From Clostridiaceae bacterium (GTDB lineage: Bacteria; Bacillota; Clostridia; Saccharofermentanales; DTU023): a stretch of 9,704 nucleotides of DNA. Location of the stretch: assembly GCA_012511185.1 (NCBI GenBank), contig JAAZGN010000165.1, positions 1-9,704 of the forward strand, written 5' to 3'. Positions 1-6,029 of the stretch are shown here, in pieces. The number at the start of each line of letters is the position of its first letter. Positions within the stretch are counted from its first letter, which is position 1. The notes below the pieces were generated by a model. The model saw only the letters and a program-made list of their open reading frames with translations. It ran no database searches and had not been told where the DNA came from. A program made the position numbers and the translations under genes.

Positions 1-888
1 AATCCCTATAGCTTCCCTCTTGCATTTACCGTCGACCGCGGCATCCTCGGCTATTCAGGTACCAACACCAATTCCTTAGCCAACCAGGACGATTTTGCCG
101 CCAGGCTATTCGGCATGGAGGCGGGCCTCTTTGAGGAGTTAAGGCATGATGAGCTCGAGGGAGGTATGCTCACTTCTTCAGGTTCTGCCTTGTTTCGATT
201 CACGAAATCTGCACAAGTCCAGTCGCCGGAGCAGGCGGTCATCTGGACCGCCCGGAAGACGGGGCCCCATTACCTGAGCCTGGACATGCGCGGCCATGAT
301 ACGGATGGCCTTGAGCTTTCCGTTGACGGAACAAATGTTCAAGTGGATGGAAAGAAGAAGGGCATCATCGAGCTTGGCAGCCTGGACGCGGGCAGTGAGA
401 TCCGTTTTTCGGTCCAGTTCGCGGACACGGCTCCTGAATCGGGATCGTTTGAAGCGCGCGTTTCCTCTTTGGATCTGGATATCATGCAGGCGCTGTCCCT
501 TGAGGCCATAAGCCGTGGCATCGAAGACTTGACCATGAAAGAAGATCACTTCTTTGGTGAAATTACTGCGGAAGAAGAAGGTCTTTTGCTGGTTACCGTT
601 CCCTACGATCCCGGATGGAAAGCTTACGTGGACGGGGAGCCGGTTGCCATCCAAACAGTTGACAGCGCCCTGATGGCAATCCCTCTTAACTCCGGGCATC
701 ACCGAATCTTTTTTGCCTTTCTCCCGGTCGGCTTCCATGAGGGTCTCTTCGTGTCCCTGGCCGCCCTGTGTGTCCTTATTCTCACAGGGGGCGAGAAGCT
801 GGCAGTGAGAGCCTACCGAAAAGGAAGTGCCGGCAGGACTGACAGGAAGACAGTTGAAGAAGGGGAGGACCAGGAAAATTTGATCTAG
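1..888 (+). CDS. YfhO-family membrane protein, C-terminal part (5' end outside window)
   Basis: The frame is open from base 1, so this is the last 295 residues of a gene that begins outside the window; full YfhO proteins are usually 800-900 residues. YfhO proteins are polytopic membrane proteins linked in Gram-positive bacteria to glycosylation of lipoteichoic acid or other surface polymers. The part seen is the extracytoplasmic beta-rich C-terminal domain. The family hallmark is at window residues 199-215 (VPYDPGWKAYVDGEPV), followed by SGHHRIFFAF and a last membrane helix at about residues 245-265. The tail is charged and presumably cytoplasmic (RTDRKTVEEGEDQ). The stop is TAG at 886-888. 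No clear terminator follows; a broken relaxase gene on the other strand starts its homology 28 bases downstream. The family is confident; the substrate cannot be told from here. Confidence 0.85.
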   Translation, partial: NPYSFPLAFTVDRGILGYSGTNTNSLANQDDFAARLFGMEAGLFEELRHDELEGGMLTSSGSALFRFTKSAQVQSPEQAVIWTARKTGPHYLSLDMRGHDTDGLELSVDGTNVQVDGKKKGIIELGSLDAGSEIRFSVQFADTAPESGSFEARVSSLDLDIMQALSLEAISRGIEDLTMKEDHFFGEITAEEEGLLLVTVPYDPGWKAYVDGEPVAIQTVDSALMAIPLNSGHHRIFFAFLPVGFHEGLFVSLAALCVLILTGGEKLAVRAYRKGSAGRTDRKTVEEGEDQENLI

Positions 889-915
889 AATACGCCTGGC
901 CCGAATCCTGGATGC

Positions 916-1217
916 ATGGTACACATCGCGGCCCAGTTGCTGCGACAATGCCGTGTTCACATCAAACACCAACTCATCAAAAACCTTGCGACGGCCTTTA
1001 GTCTGCGCTTGACGATGACCTTTTCTTCCAGCAAACGGTTGAAGGTCTGCTCATAGGTTTCAGGTGTACCATCCGGCGAAAGGTTTTGCCGGTAATGCAC
1101 GTTCAGATTCGCCCGCCAGAGAACGATGTCGGCATTGTAACAAGATTCATTCGTCCGCTCGTTGTGCTGCTCTCGAACGCTGATGGAGCTTGCTGTGTAC
1201 GCCGCGTTACGCACCAC
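916..1217 (-). pseudogene. MobV/Pre-type plasmid mobilization relaxase, frameshifted and internally deleted N-terminal remnant
   Basis: MobV relaxases nick plasmid DNA at oriT to start conjugative mobilization. The reading frame from GTG at 1217 gives the typical start of Clostridia MobV proteins: ASSISVREQHNER, then NADIVLWRANLNVHYRQNLS, then TPETYEQTFNRLLEEKVIVK. Around base 1000 the homology jumps to the next frame (RRKVFDELVFDVNTA), so there is a frameshift. Right after NTA the sequence continues as LSQQLGRDVYH, which in the intact proteins I recall lies some tens of residues further on, so an internal piece is missing. Homology stops near 916, before the histidine-rich catalytic part. 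An intact protein would have several hundred residues. The assignment rests on recognised family wording, not on a search. It marks this spot as the scar of a mobilizable plasmid or integrative element. Confidence 0.75.
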
Positions 1218-1270
1218 AGTGAAATGAAATTTTTACGCCACTCGTATCCGCCTCCTTCTTCATAGATATA

Positions 1271-1329
1271 TTCGTGCAAATGATTGTGATTTTCGTGCAA
1301 TGAGCATATAATATAGATACTAGCACGAA
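1271..1329 (+). promoter_or_regulatory. Promoter and repeated operator of the relB antitoxin gene
   Basis: A sigma70-type promoter is visible: -35 TTGTGA at 1284-1289, a 17-base spacer, and an exact TATAAT at 1307-1312. Around it lie two direct copies of TTCGTGCAA (1271-1279 and 1292-1300) and one inverted copy of its core, GCACGAA, at 1323-1329. One copy is upstream of -35, one is in the spacer and one is just downstream of -10. RelB-type antitoxins are ribbon-helix-helix repressors that bind short repeated half-sites at their own promoter, so this is the likely autoregulatory operator. Binding is inferred. Confidence 0.75.
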
Positions 1330-1342
1330 GGGAGATGATTGC

Positions 1343-1621
1343 ATGGCTAGCCAAACCAAAAACATCAGCATTCGCATGGATGCCGATTTGAAAACCCAAG
1401 CCGACGCGCTGTTCAGCGAACTCGGCATGAACCTGTCCACCGCCTTCAATATTTTTGTGCGGCAGTCGCTCCGCGAAGGGAAAATTCCGTTTGACATTTC
1501 GCTGAGCCAACCCAACAAGGAAACAATTGCCGCAATGCTTGAAGCGGAAAGGATAGCGAAAGACCCATCCGTTAAAGGCTATAATGACCTGGATGAGTTG
1601 TTCGCCTACCTTAAAAAATGA
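1343..1621 (+). CDS. RelB/DinJ-family antitoxin
   Basis: A 92-residue protein, the usual size for the family. Residues 1-50 form a ribbon-helix-helix DNA-binding domain: TKNISIRMDADLKTQADAL, then GMNLSTAFNIFVRQSL. The acidic C-terminal half (IAAMLEAERIAKD through DLDELFAYLKK) is the part that in DinJ-like proteins wraps the toxin. It would neutralise a RelE/YafQ-type mRNA endonuclease and repress its own operon. The start is fixed by GGGAG at 1330-1334, eight bases before ATG. The stop overlaps the toxin start by four bases (ATGA), the classic antitoxin-toxin coupling. The toxin is truncated, so the antitoxin is now probably an orphan; it may still act as a DNA-binding protein or block toxins from other loci. 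No damage is visible in this gene. Confidence 0.9.
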   Translation: MASQTKNISIRMDADLKTQADALFSELGMNLSTAFNIFVRQSLREGKIPFDISLSQPNKETIAAMLEAERIAKDPSVKGYNDLDELFAYLKK

Positions 1622-1770
1622 GAGAAACCAAGCTGACGGTCAAACCCACCACTCAGTTCAAAAAAGATTACAAGCTGGCTATGAAGCGCCGCTTGGACAT
1701 CGAACTGCTGGACACAATTATCGCCACGCTCACCGTGGGTGAGGCACTTGCTCGCCGTGCAATTGGGTGA
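1618..1770 (+). pseudogene. YafQ/RelE-family toxin, truncated after 50 codons
   Basis: This frame starts at the ATG that overlaps the antitoxin stop and encodes only 50 residues. MRETKLTVKPTTQFKKDYKL and AMKRRLDIELLDTIIATL match the N-terminus of YafQ/RelE-type ribosome-dependent mRNA interferases, which are normally about 90 residues. After VGEAL (about base 1750) the similarity ends in a short unrelated tail (ARRAIG) and a TGA. The missing half would hold the central beta sheet and the catalytic residues (family consensus like WxGxRECHxxPDWLLVY), so the fragment should not be an active nuclease. Sequence resembling an IS3-family transposase start on the other strand begins just after the break, which suggests that transposon insertion or a following deletion removed the 3' half. 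Confidence 0.8.
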
Positions 1771-1772
1771 TC

Positions 1773-1817
1773 TCACCGCCTGAATTCTTCATCGTATCTG
1801 CGTCTCGCATCTGACAT
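1773..1817 (-). mobile_element. Remnant resembling the 5' end of an IS3-family OrfA transposase
   Basis: Reading the minus strand from ATG at 1817 gives MSDARRRYDEEFRR and then a stop. That is the usual opening of IS3-family OrfA proteins (pattern MS..RR.Y.EEFK/R..AV). A weak purine-rich stretch precedes the ATG. Everything after residue 14 is missing, and the break coincides with the end of toxin homology on the other strand. The leader toward 1870 (with GGACAACTTGTTAAGG on the minus strand) may be the rest of the IS end, but I could not fix an inverted repeat. The evidence is a 14-residue match, so confidence is moderate. Confidence 0.45.
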
Positions 1818-1967
1818 TTGCTAAGCTCTTTCGGCCTTTTCTACCTTAACAAGTTGTCCGAAATCCTAGCAGACTCCCTTTGTCATCACTGGAAGTTGCA
1901 TTCACATCAAGTTCTTACGTCATGGAGTCCGATGTGTTAGAGGCTAACATGAAAAAGAGGCTGTCCT
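1818..1967. other. Non-coding spacer between the IS-like remnant and the rluF gene
   Basis: No convincing gene is present. A small perfect hairpin (TGTTAG, 3-base loop, CTAACA at 1935-1949) lies downstream of the rluF stop, but no T-run follows it on either strand. It is therefore not a standard intrinsic terminator. The left part probably belongs to the IS end. Confidence 0.4.
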
Positions 1968-2699
1968 TTAACACTTTACAGTGTTTTGAGACCGCCCGTC
2001 TTTGTCCGCAACGGATTGAAGAAGCTGCCCGATTTCCTTGTGCGTCAACTCGCGAAAACTACCTTCAGCCAGTGTTCCCAGCGTAATGTGCATGATGCGT
2101 ATACGGATCAGGTCGGTGACCTGGAAACCAAGCGCTTGGCACATGCGGCGGATCTGACGGTTCAGTCCCTGGCGCAGGACGAGGTGGAATTCGCGCTCTC
2201 CCGTCTTCCAGGCAGTGCAGGGAAGCGTTGTTTGGTCCAGGATGCGGACACCCGATCGCATGGCTTGCAAAAAATCCTCATTGATTTTGTGATCAACCGT
2301 GACGACATACTCTTTTTCATGGCCGAAACTGCTGTGCATCACCCGGTGGGCAAGCCTGCCGTCATCCGTGAGGAGGATCAGGCCGCGTGTGTCGCGGTCA
2401 AGACGGCCTATTGTGAAGATGCGGCGGGGGTAATTGATGTAGGAAATGATATTGTCCCGCCGGGCCGGATCGCTTGTAGACGTGACACCCTTTGGCTTGT
2501 GAAAGGCAAGGACGACCCTGGATTCGGGGGGCCGGGGCTCGAGCGGACGGCCGTCCACAGTGACCAGATCACCGGAGCCGACCACCATGCCGGTACGGGC
2601 AGGGGCGCCATTGACGCAGACGCGGCCCTCCTGAATGAGCTTGTCCGCATCACGACGGCTGCATACACCGGCCGAAGCAATGAAACGGTTAATTCTCAT
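1968..2699 (-). CDS. rluF: RluF-type 23S rRNA pseudouridine synthase
   Basis: A 243-residue protein of the RsuA/RluB/RluF branch. An S4 RNA-binding domain occupies residues 1-50 (RINRFIASAGVCSRRDADKL). The catalytic domain carries GRLDRDTRGL at 98-107, with the nucleophilic aspartate at 101, followed by HEKEY and LRQGLNRQIRRMC. The segment NYPRRIFTIGRLD, together with GLNRQIRRMCQALGF, favours RluF (U2604 of 23S rRNA in E. coli) over RluB, although the exact target is inferred. It is the last gene of the minus-strand operon. Its ATG lies inside the end of the kinase gene (11-base overlap), and AGAGG abuts the ATG with no usable spacing, so translation is probably coupled to that of the kinase. 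A 6-bp inverted repeat (1970-1985) sits over the stop codon. Confidence 0.88.
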   Translation of the reverse strand: MRINRFIASAGVCSRRDADKLIQEGRVCVNGAPARTGMVVGSGDLVTVDGRPLEPRPPESRVVLAFHKPKGVTSTSDPARRDNIISYINYPRRIFTIGRLDRDTRGLILLTDDGRLAHRVMHSSFGHEKEYVVTVDHKINEDFLQAMRSGVRILDQTTLPCTAWKTGEREFHLVLRQGLNRQIRRMCQALGFQVTDLIRIRIMHITLGTLAEGSFRELTHKEIGQLLQSVADKDGRSQNTVKC

Positions 2700-4491
2700 C
2701 CTCTGAAGATTGCGTCAAGCTGTCAGCGTAGGGGATGAGCAGTTTAAAGATTGATCCTTGCCCCTTGACGCTTTCGACCATGAGCTCATAACCGAGCTGC
2801 TGCGAGATCTCCCTGGCGATGGACAGGCCAAGTCCGGTACCCGGTTCCTGGTGTGCCTTGTCTTCCTTGTAGAATCTGTCAAATACATGTTGGAGATCTT
2901 CCTCCATAATTCCGATTCCGGTATCTTCGACAGAAATGGACTCGCCATTGTAGTCTCTGGCAATCCGGATCGTGATGGTCCCGCCCGCTGGGGTAAACTT
3001 AATGGCATTGTCGATCAGGATCACAAGTATTTGCTCAATTCTGTCCGCATTGCCCCAAACAGGGGGCGGGTCATCATCGATTCCTATGGTCCGGAGTTCC
3101 AGGTCCTGGTCCGCGAAGATCGTCTCAAAATTGTTGACAACATCCCTGGCCACCGCCGCCAGGCTGACGGCTTCCTGTTCAACAGGTGTGGTATCGGCCT
3201 GGATCCGCGATAATTCGAGCATATCGTTGATCAGGCGCGACAAGCGCAAGGTCTCACGCAGGAGAATCTGGTGGTACCGCTTCTGGTCGTCAGGGGAGGT
3301 CACCATGCCTTCTGTTAAAGGCTCGAGCAAACCGCGCATGGCAGTGAGTGGGGTCCGCAGTTCATGGGAAACATTGGCGACATACTCCCGCCGGGTCTGT
3401 TCCAGCCGCTCGGCCTTGGTGATGTCCCGGAAGAGGCCGACCGCGCCGTTGACGACCTGCTGTTCACTGACCAGGGGTGTAATGACAACCTGAATCTGGC
3501 GGTGATCTTTCGCGATGACACAGGTCACGGTCTTGTTGGTCTCCATGGCCTGAGTGAAAAAGTGATCGATCCTGCTTTCCAGAAGCAGGCCGACTGGATC
3601 GGATCGGCGGGAATAATTCTTATCAAGTCCAAAGATGGAATAAAGGCGGTCATTGTACTGCATGATGCTGCCGTTGCGGTGGACCGCGACAATTCCCTCA
3701 CCGATGCCATCGATGATCTGCTTGAGCCGGATAGCATGATCACGCAACTGTTGGAAGGACTCCGACAATTCCTCGGCCATTTTATTGATGGTGCGGGCCA
3801 AGTCACCGATTTCACCCTCCTGGGTTTCATCGGCCCGCCTCGAGAAGTCACCGCGCCCCATGGCCAGGGCAACGCTTCGTATTGATTCAATGGGTTGTAC
3901 GATGCGAAAGGCAGCAATGAGGACAGGAATGACCATGATGACAAGAACGATGAGCGAGGAGGTGAGAAGGGCGAAGTTGAGGCTTTGAATGCCGGCGCCC
4001 ACTTCTTTCATGGGTTGCACGAATACGGTTGTTCCTGCCTGGCTCCCGTCAGCCAGCGTGATTGGAACGGACAGGATGAGGAAGCGGTCGCCCGCGACAG
4101 GCAGATTGATGTGACTCAGCTTGTAAGGGTTCGAAGTCTTTGAAATCTCGGTGTGCTCCTTGGTTACAATGGTTTCGAGATCGCCCGCAAGGCCAGCCAG
4201 CAGCTCCGGCAAAGGTGTGTGGTAGCGTATTCCGCTGTCATCGGCGATGTAGATCCAATTGCCGAAAAGTTCATAGGAATGTTCGATGAGATCGATGCAA
4301 AAGGTCAGTCCGTTTTCATGAAAGACGTTTTGGGAGATCAGGTTGGCACGAGGCAACAGTTCCCTTGCCTTAATCCGGTTGAAAACCGGATTGGCAACGA
4401 AACTGTAGAAGATGGCGGTCAAAACCGTCCACAGCATGAGGGCGGCGACCAAAAGTAAAAAGATGCGTCGGACAAGAAAACGGTTTTTCAT
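2689..4491 (-). CDS. Sensor histidine kinase with HAMP and PAS domains (PhoR/ResE/WalK-like)
   Basis: A complete 600-residue membrane kinase. Order: membrane helix at about 9-31, extracytoplasmic sensor domain at 32-170, second helix at about 171-195, HAMP at 196-245, PAS at about 253-360 ending in GLFRDITKAERLE, HisKA with the phospho-accepting His376 in VSHELRTPLTAMRG, and HATPase_c. The ATP site is intact: N box DNAIKFTPAGG (Asn495), G1 VEDTGIGI (521-528), F box FDRFYKED (537-544), G2 GTGLGLSI (551-558). It should phosphorylate the response regulator encoded five bases upstream. The sensor domain has no motif that tells the signal. Overall architecture resembles PhoR, ResE and WalK, but I would not choose among them. 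Its 3' end overlaps rluF, making a three-gene operon. Confidence 0.92.
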   Translation of the reverse strand: MKNRFLVRRIFLLLVAALMLWTVLTAIFYSFVANPVFNRIKARELLPRANLISQNVFHENGLTFCIDLIEHSYELFGNWIYIADDSGIRYHTPLPELLAGLAGDLETIVTKEHTEISKTSNPYKLSHINLPVAGDRFLILSVPITLADGSQAGTTVFVQPMKEVGAGIQSLNFALLTSSLIVLVIMVIPVLIAAFRIVQPIESIRSVALAMGRGDFSRRADETQEGEIGDLARTINKMAEELSESFQQLRDHAIRLKQIIDGIGEGIVAVHRNGSIMQYNDRLYSIFGLDKNYSRRSDPVGLLLESRIDHFFTQAMETNKTVTCVIAKDHRQIQVVITPLVSEQQVVNGAVGLFRDITKAERLEQTRREYVANVSHELRTPLTAMRGLLEPLTEGMVTSPDDQKRYHQILLRETLRLSRLINDMLELSRIQADTTPVEQEAVSLAAVARDVVNNFETIFADQDLELRTIGIDDDPPPVWGNADRIEQILVILIDNAIKFTPAGGTITIRIARDYNGESISVEDTGIGIMEEDLQHVFDRFYKEDKAHQEPGTGLGLSIAREISQQLGYELMVESVKGQGSIFKLLIPYADSLTQSSEDEN

Positions 4492-4496
4492 TGTGA

Positions 4497-5192
4497 TCAG
4501 CTGGTCGCTTCAAATTTGTAACCGACACCATAGACGGTGATCAAACCGTACTTTGGATGATCGCTGTCGATTTTCTGCCGGATTCTTTTGATGTGGGTAT
4601 CAACCGTGCGGGTGTCGCCGAAATAGTCATAACCCCACACCTTGGACAGGATCTGTTCGCGGTCCATGACCTGGCCCGCGTGCGAGGCTAACAAGTAGAG
4701 TATCTCGACTTCCTTAGGCGTGAAGGCGACGACCTCATCCTTGACTTTGACCTGGTAGTTGTCCAGGTTGATCTCCAAGCCGTCGAAACGGAGAATGGAG
4801 GGTTTTTGCCCCGATTCCGTATCCTTGATCCGGCGAAACAGGGCCTTGATGCGCGCGATGACCTCGCGCGGACTAAAGGGCTTGACGATGTAATCGTCCG
4901 CGCCCAGCTCCAGACCCAGAACGCGGTCAATCTCTTCGCCCTTGGCCGTCAGCATGATGATGGGTACATTGCTGGTTTTGCGTATGGTCCGGCAGACGTC
5001 GGTGCCCGACATCTTGGGCATCATCAGGTCGAGAATAATGAGATCGGGCTTGTCATGCAGTGCTTTTTCCAGCGCCTCTTCGCCATCGTAGGCGGAAGAG
5101 TGCGGGAAGTGCTCCGCGTCCAGGTAGAGTCCAAGTGACTCGTGGACGACGGGGTCGTCATCGCAGATCAAAATATGAGGAGTGGTAGACAT
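4497..5192 (-). CDS. OmpR/PhoB-family response regulator
   Basis: A 231-residue regulator. The receiver domain spans 1-120: acidic pocket DDD at 11-13, phospho-acceptor Asp55 in LIILDLMMPKMSG, Thr82 in IIMLTAKGEE, Lys104 in ADDYIVKPFSPRE. The winged-helix DNA-binding domain spans about 125-231 (FTPKEVEILYLLASHAGQV, then VDTHIKRIRQKI, then VYGVGYKFE). The start at 5192 is chosen because GGAGGT at 5197-5202 sits four bases upstream and because MSTTPHILICDDDP is the normal family N-terminus; an upstream in-frame extension to 5357 would add 55 atypical residues running across the promoter. It is the first gene of the operon with the kinase and rluF. It resembles PhoP/ResD/WalR, but the regulon cannot be deduced. 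Confidence 0.93.
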   Translation of the reverse strand: MSTTPHILICDDDPVVHESLGLYLDAEHFPHSSAYDGEEALEKALHDKPDLIILDLMMPKMSGTDVCRTIRKTSNVPIIMLTAKGEEIDRVLGLELGADDYIVKPFSPREVIARIKALFRRIKDTESGQKPSILRFDGLEINLDNYQVKVKDEVVAFTPKEVEILYLLASHAGQVMDREQILSKVWGYDYFGDTRTVDTHIKRIRQKIDSDHPKYGLITVYGVGYKFEATS

Positions 5193-5215
5193 GGATACCT
5201 CCTGACGCAAAGCGA

Positions 5216-5274
5216 TTGGCTCTTCAATACCACTATTATATATCATGCGGGCCGGATGGTTTCTAAGCTGACAA
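5216..5274. promoter_or_regulatory. Divergent promoter region between the response regulator and the RluA-like gene
   Basis: On the minus strand an exact TATAAT lies at 5235-5240, about 43 bases before the response regulator ATG, with no good -35 at normal spacing (TTAGAA at 20 bases is the nearest candidate). That would fit an activator-dependent promoter, for example autoregulation. On the plus strand TTGGCT (5216-5221), 17 bases, then TATATC (5239-5244) could drive the RluA-like gene. The two -10 elements overlap by two bases, so the promoters would compete. Confidence 0.5.
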
Positions 5275-5309
5275 GCCTTAAGCCCTCCCGGACATGCTAT
5301 GCTCTTATT

Positions 5310-6029
5310 ATGCCGGCTCCTTTTGAAACACCACAAATACTTTATGAGGATAATCACCTCCTGGTTGCCGCCAAGCCACCCGGGATCCCTTCCCAGTCCG
5401 GCCGTTCATCCTTGCCCGATATGGCAGGTCTTCTGAAGCGCGACCTTGCCTTGCGCCACGAAAAACCCGGCAATGTTTTCCTGGGTCTGGTCCATCGCCT
5501 CGACCAGCCTGTAAGCGGTCTCATGGTTTTCGCCAAAACATCCAAGGCCGCGTCACGGCTCTCCCAGTCCTTTCGAACGCGGCAAGTCCAAAAACTTTAC
5601 CTGGGCATTGTCAGAGGGATCCCCGATGTTGATGAGGGAGTTATGTGTGATGTCCTGTCCCGCAGGGAGATTGACGGACGTGTCAGGCGGGTCAAGGACC
5701 ATGAAGGCTACGTGGCGGAATTGAACTGGAGGCTGCTGTCCCGCGACCGGGGCAGGGGGGAGGCGTTGCTCCTGATTAATCTTATTACCGGCAGGCGGCA
5801 TCAGATACGCGCCCAGATGGCCGAACACGGCCTTCCTCTGCTGGGTGACCGGCGCTATGGCCTGATGGATGACAGGGACCAGGCGGTGCCTACTGTCGCC
5901 CTCCATGCCTGCTGCCTGACCTTTGCGCACCCGGTCAAAAAGGAATCCCTGTCATTTCGTTTGGGCCCCGCCATCAATCCTTCATTTTCAGCGAAAGACG
6001 CGGAAACTTTCGAGACTTATCTTCCTTAA
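5310..6029 (+). CDS. RluA-superfamily pseudouridine synthase without S4 domain (TruC/RluA-like)
   Basis: A 239-residue RNA pseudouridine synthase. The start at 5310 gives MPAPFETPQILYEDNHLLVA, the usual beginning of S4-less family members, although no clear Shine-Dalgarno precedes it; ATG at 5256 in the same frame is the alternative. The catalytic motif GLVHRLDQPVSGLMVFAK places the nucleophile at Asp65. LITGRRHQIRAQM (158-170), GDRRYG (179-184) and LHACCLTFAHPV (198-209) are the other conserved blocks. Substrate may be 23S rRNA or tRNA position 65 (TruC); the sequence alone does not decide. It diverges from the response regulator operon, which itself ends with another pseudouridine synthase gene. 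The stop codon overlaps that of the converging reverse transcriptase gene, leaving no space for a terminator. Confidence 0.87.
   Translation: MPAPFETPQILYEDNHLLVAAKPPGIPSQSGRSSLPDMAGLLKRDLALRHEKPGNVFLGLVHRLDQPVSGLMVFAKTSKAASRLSQSFRTRQVQKLYLGIVRGIPDVDEGVMCDVLSRREIDGRVRRVKDHEGYVAELNWRLLSRDRGRGEALLLINLITGRRHQIRAQMAEHGLPLLGDRRYGLMDDRDQAVPTVALHACCLTFAHPVKKESLSFRLGPAINPSFSAKDAETFETYLP

Noticed and set aside
178..972. 264-codon open frame on the minus strand opposite yfhO
   Set aside because: It lies antisense to the clear YfhO domain and shows no family features except at its very start, where it overlaps the MobV remnant already listed.
1935..1949. Hairpin as rluF terminator
   Set aside because: The perfect 6-bp stem is not followed by a T-run on either strand.
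1880..2086. 68-codon plus-strand frame
   Set aside because: Its second half is antisense to rluF, no ribosome binding site is present, and the protein is unrecognisable.
1986..2738. 250-codon open frame on the plus strand opposite rluF
   Set aside because: It is antisense to a fully conserved pseudouridine synthase and shows no recognisable domain.
4497..5357. Longer 286-residue version of the response regulator
   Set aside because: The extra 55 residues are atypical and run through the promoter; GGAGGT fits the start at 5192.
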